A stretch of DNA of 40,492 nucleotides from an uncultured Bacteroidales bacterium. Lineage in GTDB: Bacteria; Bacteroidota; Bacteroidia; Bacteroidales; Muribaculaceae. A program made the translations under genes and the position numbers. Shown here piece by piece: positions 7,960-16,581 of this stretch; the first letter of the stretch is position 1, and every line of letters starts with the position of its first letter. The notes beneath the pieces are model-generated. The model was not told the DNA's origin, did not search any database, and saw nothing but the letters and a program-made list of their open reading frames with translations. The stretch lies in assembly GCA_900544535.1 (NCBI GenBank), contig UQVH01000024.1, positions 1 to 40,492 of the forward strand, given 5' to 3'.

Positions 7960-8772
7960 TTACTTGAAATTGTAAGTAATTGTGCCGGTCTGCGAAGCGG
8001 GAGCGTCATTGTCGACAGAGAACTGCGACAGCTTCGCCGCGTTGACACAGCTCTGACGTGTGGCCTGACTTGCGGCGGCGGCTCCGGTACCTGAGGCGTA
8101 GGATGCTGAAGTGACCTTACCCTGACGGTTGACCGAGACGCGGATGGTTATGGTGCCGAGAGGACCTGAAGGGGGGGTATGCCAGTCGGCAAGCGAGCGG
8201 CCTTTGAGATTGAAGCCGGGACTGCCGCTGACGGCGCCGACTTTAGCGTTGCCGTCGGGACTGCCGGCTTTTCCGGACCCGTTGCCTCCGGAACTTTTCT
8301 GACCGAACTGTACCTTGCTGGCGATTGCCTGACGGGCTTCCTGCTCACGTTTTGCGCGTTCAGCCGCCTCGATCTCTGCCTTTGTGGGGCCGGTCTTTTC
8401 AGGCTTCGGTTTCTTTTCGACTTTCGCGGGAGAGGGACGCTCACTGCTGATGACGGGAGCGGGCTGGGCCGGTTCACCGGAATTGTCGAGCGATTCCGCC
8501 TCAGGAGCAGGGGTTTCCTGAGCCTCGGCTTCGGCCGGAGCAGGCTCGTCGGAACTCTGCGCGATCTCCTGACGGTCGCCGACCATCACATACTCACCAC
8601 CGAACAGCACCTCCGACGAATCTACCGGGGGCCATGTACGCTCATTGCGCTCCGACCCCGGATAGCGAAGATAGAGAGTGAGCAGGGCGACCACTACTGC
8701 TGCGTGAAACAGCACTGTGGCCAATAGAGCTATCAGGTGGTTGCGGCGTGAACGCCCTGAATCGTCAGACAT
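7960..8772 (-). CDS. TonB-family energy transducer
   Basis: A 270-residue TonB-like protein that carries proton-motive energy from ExbB/ExbD to outer-membrane receptors of the SusC type. The cytoplasmic N-terminus is short and basic (SGRSRRN), followed by one membrane segment (about 13-35). A long Pro/Ala/Glu/Lys-rich periplasmic spacer spans about 75-150, and a C-terminal TonB-like domain ends in GTITYNFK. The C-terminal domain is of the short form (ITIRVSVNRQGKVTSASYASG). It is last in the leftward run pdxJ-exbB-exbD-tonB, 73 bp after exbD. A TolA-like role is possible; the ExbB/D partners do not decide between TonB and TolA. Confidence 0.85.
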   Translation of the reverse strand: MSDDSGRSRRNHLIALLATVLFHAAVVVALLTLYLRYPGSERNERTWPPVDSSEVLFGGEYVMVGDRQEIAQSSDEPAPAEAEAQETPAPEAESLDNSGEPAQPAPVISSERPSPAKVEKKPKPEKTGPTKAEIEAAERAKREQEARQAIASKVQFGQKSSGGNGSGKAGSPDGNAKVGAVSGSPGFNLKGRSLADWHTPPSGPLGTITIRVSVNRQGKVTSASYASGTGAAAASQATRQSCVNAAKLSQFSVDNDAPASQTGTITYNFK

Positions 8773-8845
8773 CTGTTTTATTATTACTTTGGGGAACTGG
8801 GTGTAGAGATAGGAGGTGACAGAAAATAGGTAGCCGGATCAGCGG

Positions 8846-9292
8846 TCACTCCTTTGCGGCGGCCGGACGGGCCGATGCCGGAGCAGGCTTTGTGGCAAGC
8901 ACCATTTTCAGATTGTTCTGCGCTCCGAGATCGAGGACACGGACGAGCGCTCCGTAAGTCACCTCTTCATCGGCATAGACAGCGATATAGTTGTCACCAT
9001 CGGCTGCATTGGCCGCCTGTGCACGAAGGAAACCGAGCAGAGTATTCTCGTCCATCGCCACGGGTTCCGACTGGTCGGCGGTTGCGTAGATGACACCTTC
9101 TTTATCTATATAGACTCTTGTCGAAGGCTTAAGAGCCGTCTGCTTGGAGCTTTCCGGGAGATTGACCTCAAGAGCCGTCGGGAACACAAAAGTTGAAGTC
9201 ACCATAAAGAAGATGAGCAGCAGGAAGATGACATCGGTCATCGACGCCATCGAAAAAGCCGCCATCATGGTGTTTTGTCGTTTCAGAGCCAT
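8846..9292 (-). CDS. exbD: ExbD/TolR biopolymer transport protein
   Basis: A 148-residue inner-membrane protein with a single N-terminal membrane segment (about 15-37, MASMTDVIFLLLIFFMVTSTF). It holds the conserved Asp (D20 region) that carries protons in the ExbB-ExbD channel. The remainder is the periplasmic ExbD domain. It starts 11 bp after exbB and is followed by tonB, the standard order of the complex. Size and motif are typical; ExbD versus TolR cannot be told apart by sequence alone. Confidence 0.93.
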   Translation of the reverse strand: MALKRQNTMMAAFSMASMTDVIFLLLIFFMVTSTFVFPTALEVNLPESSKQTALKPSTRVYIDKEGVIYATADQSEPVAMDENTLLGFLRAQAANAADGDNYIAVYADEEVTYGALVRVLDLGAQNNLKMVLATKPAPASARPAAAKE

Positions 9293-9303
9293 AATAATAA
9301 AAT

Positions 9304-10011
9304 TTATGCAGGCTCGTTGAGCAGATCCATGAACTCCATCGTGCGGGCCTCAAGGGCATTCATCACCTTGTTGATGCGTGCCACGAGATAGTTGTAGGCA
9401 AAGAGGGCGATGATGCCGACGATCAGACCTGCGACCGTAGTCACAAGCGCGGCATAGATGCCGTCGGCAAGCACTGCAATATTTGCGCTGCTTCCGGCCG
9501 ACGCAAGATTATAGAAAGCGTTGACCATACCGATCACCGTGCCCAGAAAGCCGATCATCGGACCTCCGGCAGCCGTGGTGGCCAGCCAGGGAAGACCTTT
9601 TTCAAGAGCGGCGATCTCGATGTTGCCGGTGTTCTCGATGGTGACAAGCACATCGTTCATCGGACGACCGATGCGGCTGATGCCCTTGCCGATCAGGCGC
9701 GCATAGGGAGTGTCGGTCTTCTGACAGAGACGGCGCGCGCTCTCGATTTCACCTTCATGTATATACTCGCGGATGCGTTCCATGAACGAGCTGTCCTCCT
9801 TCTGAGCGCGGCGGATGACCAGACAGCGCTCGATGAAAATGTAGACACACACGACCGACAGCAGAGCCAGCGGAATCATGATCCAGCCGCCACGCATTGT
9901 CAGATCCCAGACCGAAAGTTCCTGCGCCATGTCGGCGGCCTGAGCCTGCACGGCCTCGTTATAACTCATGGCAGCCGTGGCCACCGTATCGACGAATTCT
10001 TGTTGAAACAT
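9304..10011 (-). CDS. exbB: MotA/TolQ/ExbB proton channel protein
   Basis: A 235-residue inner-membrane protein with three membrane segments: about 38-62 (GGWIMIPLALLSVVCVYIFIERCLV), then about 130-155 and 175-200 in the conserved core (GGPMIGFLGTVIGMVNAF; ADGIYAALVTTVAGLIVGIIALFAYN). With ExbD it forms the pentameric proton channel that energises TonB. It begins 67 bp after pdxJ on the same strand; this pairing of pdxJ and exbB recurs in Bacteroidetes. Confidence 0.94.
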   Translation of the reverse strand: MFQQEFVDTVATAAMSYNEAVQAQAADMAQELSVWDLTMRGGWIMIPLALLSVVCVYIFIERCLVIRRAQKEDSSFMERIREYIHEGEIESARRLCQKTDTPYARLIGKGISRIGRPMNDVLVTIENTGNIEIAALEKGLPWLATTAAGGPMIGFLGTVIGMVNAFYNLASAGSSANIAVLADGIYAALVTTVAGLIVGIIALFAYNYLVARINKVMNALEARTMEFMDLLNEPA

Positions 10012-10078
10012 ATTGTTGAGAGGTGTTGTTTGAGGATTTCAGTTATCGGGATATTTTTGCGGTACCGTCTCCGGAGGA

Positions 10079-10795
10079 TCAGCCTTTCAGGCACTCCTTG
10101 TAGCGGCGGATCGTCTCTTCGAGTCCGAGATAGAGGGCGTCGCAGATCAGCGCGTGGCCTATTGACACCTCACTCAGACGCGGTATGTTGCGGTGGAAGA
10201 AAGTCAGATTCTCAAGACTCAGGTCATGTCCCGCATTCACGCCGAGGCCTGCCGAGAGAGCCGCATGGGCAGCTTCGACAAAGGGAGCCACCGCAGCCTC
10301 AGGATCTTTGGGATAGAGGTCGGCGTAAGGTTTGGTGTAAAGTTCCACACGGTCGGCGCCGGTGCGGGCGGCCAGATGGATATTCTCCACATCGGTCCCG
10401 ACAAAGATCGACGAGCGGATACCGGCCTCGCGCAGACGGTCGACGATCGAGGTCAGGAACTCCATGTTGTCTCCGACATTCCAGCCGGCGCTTGAAGTCA
10501 GCGCATCAGGAGCGTCAGGCACGAGTGTGACCTGCTCAGGTTTGACTTTCAGCACAAGGTCGATGAATTCGTCCGACGGATTGCCCTCGATGTTGAACTC
10601 AGTCTTCACCAGCGGACGCAGACGATATACGTCATCGCGGCGGATATGCCGCTCGTCAGGACGGGGGTGCACCGTGATGCCGTCTGCGCCGAAAGCCTCG
10701 CAGTCAGCGGCCACTTTCAGAAGATCGGGCACATTCTCACCGCGCGCATTGCGCAAAGTGGCGATCTTATTGATATTTACACTGAGATTTGTCAT
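10079..10795 (-). CDS. pdxJ: Pyridoxine 5'-phosphate synthase PdxJ
   Basis: Condenses 1-deoxyxylulose 5-phosphate with 3-amino-1-hydroxyacetone phosphate to pyridoxine 5'-phosphate, the last ring-forming step of DXP-dependent vitamin B6 synthesis. A TIM-barrel of normal length (238 aa). Motifs: SVNINKIATLRNARG at the N-terminus, the phosphate/substrate segment ITVHPRPDERHI (about 40-51), ELYTKPYA, GVNAGHDL and SIGHALICDAL. It is the first gene of the leftward pdxJ-exbB-exbD-tonB run, with a likely promoter about 95 bp upstream. Confidence 0.97.
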   Translation of the reverse strand: MTNLSVNINKIATLRNARGENVPDLLKVAADCEAFGADGITVHPRPDERHIRRDDVYRLRPLVKTEFNIEGNPSDEFIDLVLKVKPEQVTLVPDAPDALTSSAGWNVGDNMEFLTSIVDRLREAGIRSSIFVGTDVENIHLAARTGADRVELYTKPYADLYPKDPEAAVAPFVEAAHAALSAGLGVNAGHDLSLENLTFFHRNIPRLSEVSIGHALICDALYLGLEETIRRYKECLKG

Positions 10796-10856
10796 TTTTT
10801 AATAACTCTGTAATCTTTTTGTCAGTCAGGGCGGTTTATTATATAGATGATTTTTG

Positions 10857-10864
10857 TAATTTTG
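10857..10864 (+). promoter_or_regulatory. Possible -7 box of the ACT-nadK operon
   Basis: TAATTTTG fits TAnnTTTG, but no TTG lies 19-21 bp upstream. It is placed face to face with the minus-strand -7 box at 10891-10898, so initiation points would be only about 10-20 bp apart. Weak alone; supported by lying just upstream of the first plus-strand gene. Confidence 0.4.
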
Positions 10865-10890
10865 TGGCTCATTCCGACAGATTTTGACCG

Positions 10891-10898
10891 CAAAATTA
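10891..10898 (-). promoter_or_regulatory. Possible -7 box of pdxJ
   Basis: On the minus strand TAATTTTG (10898 to 10891) lies about 95 bp upstream of the pdxJ start codon. No clear -33 TTG is visible; the upstream stretch is A-rich on the plus strand. Confidence 0.4.
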
Positions 10899-10926
10899 GT
10901 CAGAAAAACTAAAAAATAGAAATATT

Positions 10927-11313
10927 TTGCTCCGAAAAGAAAGCACATCCATCCAAAACGTCGCCTACCCTGCCGGCGCAGAGGCAACCCTTGAACGGCT
11001 TTTCCCGCAAATGGAGGAAAGCAGCACTCTCGTTGTCACCTGCCGCCGCGGCGATTACAGCGCATCGCGCATCGCAAGGGCCGTCGAGGATGCCGACGCA
11101 CATCTGCTCAACCTCAATGTCACCTCCGACAGCGAGCGCAGCGACAACCGCATCACAGCCGAGCTCCGCATCAGCCACCGCGATCCCGAAGCCGCTGCCC
11201 GCTCGCTCGAACGCTACGGCTACGAAGTCATCGGCGCCGAAGGTACCGCCGACAGCGATGACTCGCTGATGCGCAGCCGCTATGAGGAACTGATGCGCTA
11301 TCTCGGAGTCTGA
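10927..11313 (+). CDS. Stand-alone ACT-like domain protein (CBS half missing)
   Basis: A 128-residue protein similar to the C-terminal ACT-like half of the CBS-domain protein that precedes nadK in Bacteroides (segments TLVVTCRRGDYSASRIARAVEDADA and RYGYEVIGAEG). In Bacteroides the protein is about 220 residues with two N-terminal CBS motifs; here an in-frame stop at 10897-10899 prevents any such extension. No ATG precedes the conserved part: the frame opens with TTG at 10927, and the first ATG (11011, residue 29) would cut into the domain. It lies 30 bp before nadK, so a regulatory role towards NAD(P) metabolism is possible but unproven. Confidence 0.65.
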   Translation: MLRKESTSIQNVAYPAGAEATLERLFPQMEESSTLVVTCRRGDYSASRIARAVEDADAHLLNLNVTSDSERSDNRITAELRISHRDPEAAARSLERYGYEVIGAEGTADSDDSLMRSRYEELMRYLGV

Positions 11314-11343
11314 CCTCCATATCATCACCCCCTTTAACCGCCT

Positions 11344-12234
11344 ATGAAAGTCGCAGTTTTCGGCAAACGCCGTCAGAGTCCCGAAGACGTCCCCCACATC
11401 CTCGCACTTCTCAGAACTCTTGAAGAAGAAAATGCTTTCATCTCCATTGACCGCCATTTTTTCGAGGCCATGTCGCGCCTTGCAGGAGAACCTCTGCCGG
11501 CCGATGACGTTTTTGACAACGACGAATTTTCAGCCGACTTCTGCCTGAGCATCGGAGGCGACGGCACTTTCCTGCGCACCGCGCGCCGGGTAGCCGCCAA
11601 AGAGATCCCCATACTCGGTTTCAACACCGGCCATCTCGGCTTCCTTGCCGAACACTCCATCGCCGACGGCCCCCGCCTGATCCGCGACATCGCCGAAGGC
11701 AACTACACTGTCGAACCACGCTCTCTGCTCGAAGGCAAGGGGATCGGCGAAGGCGTCAAGGCCGGAGTTTCAGGCTGGGGCTTCGCCCTCAACGAGATTG
11801 CTATCCTGCGTCAGGACACCGCCTCGATGATCACAGTCAACACCCGCCTCGACGGTATGCCCGTGGCCTCCTACCAGGGCGACGGACTGATCGTCTCGAC
11901 CCCTACCGGATCGACCGCCTATAATCTTTCCGTCGGAGGCCCCATCGTGCAGCCTACCGCTCCATGCTGGGTGCTCTCGCCTATCGCCCCCCACTCGCTG
12001 ACCATGCGTCCGCTCGTCGTGGCCGACAGCCATGTGATAGACATCGAAGTCGAATCACGCACGGACACCTATCGCGTTACTCTCGACGGCCGCACGCTCA
12101 TCCTCCCGATCTCCGTGCGTCTGCGCCTGCGTCGCGCGCCATTTGTCACAAAGATCATCCACTCGCCCGACCATAACTTCATCGACACCCTGCGCGCAAA
12201 ACTCCTCTGGGGCATCTCGAAACGCGGCGAATAA
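11344..12234 (+). CDS. nadK: NAD kinase
   Basis: Phosphorylates NAD to NADP, the only route to NADP. The diagnostic GGDGT is at 71-75 (SIGGDGTFLRTAR), followed by GFNTGHLGFLAE and the NAD-binding YQGDGLIVSTPTGSTAYNLSVGGPIV. Length 296 aa is normal. It follows the ACT-like gene by 30 bp and is followed after 9 bp by the metallopeptidase, so the three likely form one operon divergent from pdxJ, a Bacteroidetes arrangement. Confidence 0.97.
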   Translation: MKVAVFGKRRQSPEDVPHILALLRTLEEENAFISIDRHFFEAMSRLAGEPLPADDVFDNDEFSADFCLSIGGDGTFLRTARRVAAKEIPILGFNTGHLGFLAEHSIADGPRLIRDIAEGNYTVEPRSLLEGKGIGEGVKAGVSGWGFALNEIAILRQDTASMITVNTRLDGMPVASYQGDGLIVSTPTGSTAYNLSVGGPIVQPTAPCWVLSPIAPHSLTMRPLVVADSHVIDIEVESRTDTYRVTLDGRTLILPISVRLRLRRAPFVTKIIHSPDHNFIDTLRAKLLWGISKRGE

Positions 12235-12243
12235 CCATCCACT

Positions 12244-12969
12244 ATGGCCTCTTTCCGCTTCACACATCCGCGGCTCGGAACGGTCACCGTCACCGGGCGC
12301 CCCAACTCAGGCAAACTCTCTGCCCGGTGGATCAACGGCGAGCTTCATATCAACGTCCCCGCCGGCGCCCCGCGCAGCCATGTGATGCAGGCCATCGAGA
12401 GCCATGTCGCGGATTTCGAGTCCATGCGCCCCGCCCCGCGTTTCCGCATCGGGCAGACGATCGACTGCCACAATTTCTCAATCGCCATCAGTGCCGGAAC
12501 TTTACCGATGACAAAGCCTGACATCCGTCTCGCCGCCGACTCCACCCCTGACTTTCCGCGCTTCGTCATCAGCATCCCTCCGACGCAACCCGTGGAATCG
12601 CCGCAGACAAGCGCCACCATCAGCCGCTTCCTCCATCTCGCGGCGCGCCGGCTCGCTCCGGCCATACTCCTGCCGCGGGCGCGCAGTCTGGCCGCCGGTT
12701 TCGGCCTGCGGGTCGACAAGTGGGAGATAGCCCACGGCAAAACTACACTCGGCACCTGCTACCCCTCCGGGCGCCGTATCCGCCTCTCCTATATGTGCGT
12801 GTTTCTCGATCAGGAGCTTCGCGACTACATCATCTGTCACGAACTTGCCCACCTCACCGAACCGGGCCACACCCCGGCCTTCCACCGCCTCTGCGACCGT
12901 TATTGCTCAGGCCGCGAAGCCATGCTCGTCAGACGTCTCCACACATTTCCCTGGCCTGTCGACCGTTAG
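12244..12969 (+). CDS. YgjP-like (DUF45) zinc metallopeptidase
   Basis: A 241-residue cytoplasmic protein of the YgjP/DUF45 family (M48-like). Zinc motif HELAH is at 199-203 (CHELAHLTEPGHTPAFH), with the conserved H209 and H214 downstream. The upstream WEIAHGKTTLGTCYPSGRRIRLS stretch corresponds to the family's W-x-S-x-x-x-xWGSC region, here with GTC in place of the usual GSC. The substrate is unknown. Only 9 bp separate it from nadK. Confidence 0.85.
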   Translation: MASFRFTHPRLGTVTVTGRPNSGKLSARWINGELHINVPAGAPRSHVMQAIESHVADFESMRPAPRFRIGQTIDCHNFSIAISAGTLPMTKPDIRLAADSTPDFPRFVISIPPTQPVESPQTSATISRFLHLAARRLAPAILLPRARSLAAGFGLRVDKWEIAHGKTTLGTCYPSGRRIRLSYMCVFLDQELRDYIICHELAHLTEPGHTPAFHRLCDRYCSGREAMLVRRLHTFPWPVDR

Positions 12970-13473
12970 AGACCATCCCGCCATGTTGCGGCGCCGGAGA
13001 TTCACCACATTAATTATATATTAAAGATCCGTAACGACAGTTAAGTCAAAATCTGTTAATATTGGTTAATAAATTGGGGGGGGTAATTTTTTTCCTTATA
13101 TTTGCCACCGGATTCCGTCATACGGTATTCACGCCCTTTCCGGGACCTTGCCGCGACTTCTTTTCACCGGCAATTGTTTATATGTAGAGAAATTGAAATA
13201 AGGACTTTTTTGATTTAAAAAATTTAGTAGAGATTGCCCAATTATCTCATATTGGACCTATATTAATGCACGCACTTCTTTTCGGAGCCTATAACCCACA
13301 TAGAGTGCCTTAAATCATCACCATTCCATCCCCCTTATTTTTTCAATATCTCCGCAACCGCCGAAGGTCCTGCGAAGCAGCGTCGAACATAACCACCGGC
13401 AGCCGCGAGTCCATCACGTAAGACAAATTTTAGAGATTTATCATATTTACTTAATTTTCAAAACAATTCGTGC
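12970..13473 (+). promoter_or_regulatory. 0.5-kb intergenic region and susC leader
   Basis: This stretch holds no convincing gene. It contains the susC promoter (13074-13104) and then about 360 nt of AT-rich leader before the susC start codon. Within the leader the 10-mer ACTTCTTTTC occurs twice (13156-13165 and 13274-13283). I see no TAnnTTTG on the minus strand in the leader that would suggest an antisense RNA. A leader this long implies post-transcriptional control, but no known riboswitch is recognisable to me. Confidence 0.5.
13074..13104 (+). promoter_or_regulatory. susC promoter with G8 run in its spacer
   Basis: TTG at 13074-13076 and a perfect consensus TATATTTG at 13097-13104 are separated by 20 bp. 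A run of eight G (13076-13083) begins in the last base of the -33 element and fills the first third of the spacer. Gain or loss of a G would change the -33 to -7 distance directly. Confidence 0.7.
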
Positions 13474-16400
13474 ATGAAGAACATTTGTTTTCAAATGACT
13501 CGGAAAGCGTGGTTAGTGGCCTTTATGGTCCTCTGCGCCGCTTTCCCGGCTTTAGCGCAGACAATTACGGTGAAAGGTTCCGTAGTTGACAAAGAGGGTG
13601 AGCCTCTGATCGGCGCAAGTGTGGTAGTCAAGGGCGAGACCCTCGGAACAGCCACCGACTTTGACGGTCTGTTCACCATCAGCGCCCCCTCCAACGGCAC
13701 TCTCGTGGTTTCCTACGTCGGCTATGACACTCAGGAAATTCCCGTGGACGGCCGCACTGAGATCAACGTCACCCTCTCGGAAAACTCCGTGCTCCTCGGC
13801 GAAGTCGTGGCTATCGGCTACGGTACCGTCAAGAAAAGCGACGCCACAGGCTCTGTCGCAACCATCAAACCGTCTGAAATCGAAGCCGGTCTTGCAACAT
13901 CGGCCCAGGATCTTCTCGTCGGCGCCTCTCCGGGCGTTGTCGTGACCACTTCAGGTAACCCCTCCGAAGGCGGTAACATCCAAATCCGCGGCGGTGCCTC
14001 TCTCGCGGCCTCCAACGCCCCTCTTATCGTGATCGACGGTGTGCCTATGGACACCAAAGGCATCATCGGTTCGTCCAACCCTCTCGCCCTCGTGTCGCCT
14101 GAGAACGTCGAGTCGATGACCATCCTCAAGGACGCATCGGCCACAGCCATCTACGGTAGCCGCGCGTCAAACGGCGTCATCATCATCACCACCAAGTCAG
14201 GCGCCAAAGGCAAGCCCCAGGTCAACTTCACCATGAACGGATATATCAACACCACCCGCAAGTATCTCGACATGATGAGCGCCGGCCAGTTCCGCAACTT
14301 CATCACTGATTACTATGGTGAGGATTCAGCCCAGACAACACAGCTCCTCGACTACGACACCGACTGGCAGAAGGCCCTCACCCGCACTACATTCTCCTCT
14401 GATTACAGCCTCAGCGTAGGCGGCACTGCCAAATGGCTCCCCTACCGCGTCGCTGTCTCCTACACTGACAACAACGGTATCGTAAAGAACACCGACATGG
14501 ACCGTGCATCGGCTTCGATCAACCTCACTCCCAAGTTCTTCGACGATCTTCTCTCCGTCAATGCCAACGTCAAGGGCGCATACATCACCAACACCTACGG
14601 TGCCAACACCCTGCGCGCCGCATCGGCCATGAACCCCACCCTGCCGATCAAAGACCCCAACGGTTCGCCGCTCTTCGGCTACTGGACTTCGTTTGTCAAC
14701 GGCGGTGTCCTTGCTGACGCCAATTCAGCCGGTGCTACCATCAACTCGACCGACGCTCCCCTCAACCCCATCGCCGAGAACCAGGGCGCCGTTTCCAAAG
14801 GCAAGGCTTATCAGTCGGTCGGCAATCTCCAGCTCGATCTGAAGATGCCCTTCCTCACCGATCTCCGCGCCAACCTCAACCTCGGCTATGACTACCAGCA
14901 CGGCGAAAACTACAACAACGCTTTCGTCAACACCCCCGCAGCATGGAACGGTGGTTATCAGGTGCTCGACAACGGTACTCTCCGCACCATCAAGGACGGT
15001 GGTGTGAGCCGCACTCGTGAATATCAGACCCGCCTCAACCTCCTCCTTGACTTCTACCTCAACTACAATCACTATTTCAAGGACATCAACTCGACTCTCG
15101 ACGTGACCGCCGGTTACTCCTGGCAGAAATTCCACAACAAGTACCGCAAATTCACCCGCGTCTACGAAGTCGTTGATCCCGAAAACGAACAGTTCCTCGG
15201 CAATCAGGCCAACCCCACCGACAGAACCATCCATCCGCATCAGCTCGTGTCGTTCTTCGGACGTGTGAACTTCACCTTCCTTGACAAATACCTCATCACA
15301 GCCACTGTCCGTCAGGACGGAACCTCGCGTTTCTCGAAAGACCACCGCTGGGGTACCTTCCCCTCTGTCGCACTCGGCTGGAAGATCCTTGAGGAAAACT
15401 TCATGGAATCGGCCCGCAGCTACATGAACGAACTCAAGCTCCGCGCAGGCTACGGTGTCACCGGCCAGCAGGATCTCGGCGACGACTACTTCCCCTATCT
15501 CCCCGTCTACAACCAGTGGACCGGCGGCGGCGCAGTCTATCCCTCGATCAGCGGCAACCCCACAACAGGCACCTATCCCCTCTATCCCTCGTCCTACAAC
15601 CCCGACATCAAGTGGGAGGAAACCCACACCTGGAACGTCGGTGTTGACTTCGGCTTCCTCAACAACCGCATCCTCGGTAGCCTCGACTACTACAAGCGCA
15701 AGACCAAAGACCTTCTCACCAAGTCGCCCTATGCCGCAGGCTCCAACCTCTCCAACGCCGGCAACATGAACCTCGGCGACCTTGAGAACACCGGTATCGA
15801 GTTCAACATCACCGCCCGTCCCGTCGTCACCAAAGACTTCCGCTGGACATCTGCGTTCAACGTGGCATGGAACAAGAACAAGATCACCCGTCTGGCCGAC
15901 GGCGCCGACACCGTAGTCGAAAATTCAGGAATCTCTCTTGGCAAAGGCAATAAGATCCAGAAGCACCAGGTAGGCAAGCCCGCATTCAGCTTCTATGTCT
16001 ACGAGCAGGTCTATGACTCCAACGGCAAACCTCTTGAAGGTGTCTATGTCGATCAGAACGGCGACGGCGAGATCAACGCCGCCGACAAGATCCTCTTCCA
16101 CAGCAAGGACCCGAAAGTGACAATGAACTGGTCAAACACTTTCAACTACAAGAACTGGGACTTCGGTATCACTCTCCGCGCAAGCCTCGGCAACTACGTC
16201 TACAACGACGCTCAGGCAACCACCTCTGTCATCGGTGCCAACGACGCTCTGCCTCTTGCCAACCTCAACACCAACTCCTATCTGTTCAAGACTTCGACCA
16301 ACGAGCTTGCATGCAGCAGCTACTTCGTGCAGAACGCATCGTTCCTCCGCTGCGACAACATCACCTTCGGCTACACCTGGGACAACCTCCTCAACAACAA

Positions 16401-16548
16401 CCTCCGTCTCCGCCTCTACGGCGCATGCCAGAATCCGTTCGTGATCACCAAATACAAAGGTCTTGATCCGGAAATTTTCTCCGGTATCGACAACAATGTC
16501 TACCCCCATCCTCTGACCTTCTCTTTTGGTATCGTGGCTTCATTCTAA
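13474..16548 (+). CDS. SusC/RagA-family TonB-dependent outer-membrane transporter
   Basis: A 1024-residue outer-membrane barrel that imports oligosaccharides together with its SusD partner, using energy from TonB-ExbBD. Signal peptide at about 1-29 (cut after ALAQ); carboxypeptidase-D-like regulatory fold at about 30-103 (ITVKGSVVDKEGEPLIGASV); SusC-type plug from about 108 (LGEVVAIGYGTVKKSDATGSV) with IRGGASLAASNAPLIVIDGVPM (171-192) and ILKDASATAIYGSRASNGVI (217-236). The barrel ends in FSFGIVASF, a proper aromatic C-terminus. Codon use is strongly biased to CTC, CGC, ACC and AAC, suggesting high expression. The glycan is not readable from the sequence. Confidence 0.96.
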   Translation: MKNICFQMTRKAWLVAFMVLCAAFPALAQTITVKGSVVDKEGEPLIGASVVVKGETLGTATDFDGLFTISAPSNGTLVVSYVGYDTQEIPVDGRTEINVTLSENSVLLGEVVAIGYGTVKKSDATGSVATIKPSEIEAGLATSAQDLLVGASPGVVVTTSGNPSEGGNIQIRGGASLAASNAPLIVIDGVPMDTKGIIGSSNPLALVSPENVESMTILKDASATAIYGSRASNGVIIITTKSGAKGKPQVNFTMNGYINTTRKYLDMMSAGQFRNFITDYYGEDSAQTTQLLDYDTDWQKALTRTTFSSDYSLSVGGTAKWLPYRVAVSYTDNNGIVKNTDMDRASASINLTPKFFDDLLSVNANVKGAYITNTYGANTLRAASAMNPTLPIKDPNGSPLFGYWTSFVNGGVLADANSAGATINSTDAPLNPIAENQGAVSKGKAYQSVGNLQLDLKMPFLTDLRANLNLGYDYQHGENYNNAFVNTPAAWNGGYQVLDNGTLRTIKDGGVSRTREYQTRLNLLLDFYLNYNHYFKDINSTLDVTAGYSWQKFHNKYRKFTRVYEVVDPENEQFLGNQANPTDRTIHPHQLVSFFGRVNFTFLDKYLITATVRQDGTSRFSKDHRWGTFPSVALGWKILEENFMESARSYMNELKLRAGYGVTGQQDLGDDYFPYLPVYNQWTGGGAVYPSISGNPTTGTYPLYPSSYNPDIKWEETHTWNVGVDFGFLNNRILGSLDYYKRKTKDLLTKSPYAAGSNLSNAGNMNLGDLENTGIEFNITARPVVTKDFRWTSAFNVAWNKNKITRLADGADTVVENSGISLGKGNKIQKHQVGKPAFSFYVYEQVYDSNGKPLEGVYVDQNGDGEINAADKILFHSKDPKVTMNWSNTFNYKNWDFGITLRASLGNYVYNDAQATTSVIGANDALPLANLNTNSYLFKTSTNELACSSYFVQNASFLRCDNITFGYTWDNLLNNNLRLRLYGACQNPFVITKYKGLDPEIFSGIDNNVYPHPLTFSFGIVASF

Positions 16549-16581
16549 ACAGTTCATCACCTCACTTAAAGAAGAATCAAT

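Noticed and set aside
14725..15627. 300-codon minus-strand frame inside susC
   Set aside because: Antisense shadow of strongly biased susC codons, made of Val/Glu/Gly-rich residues without motif.
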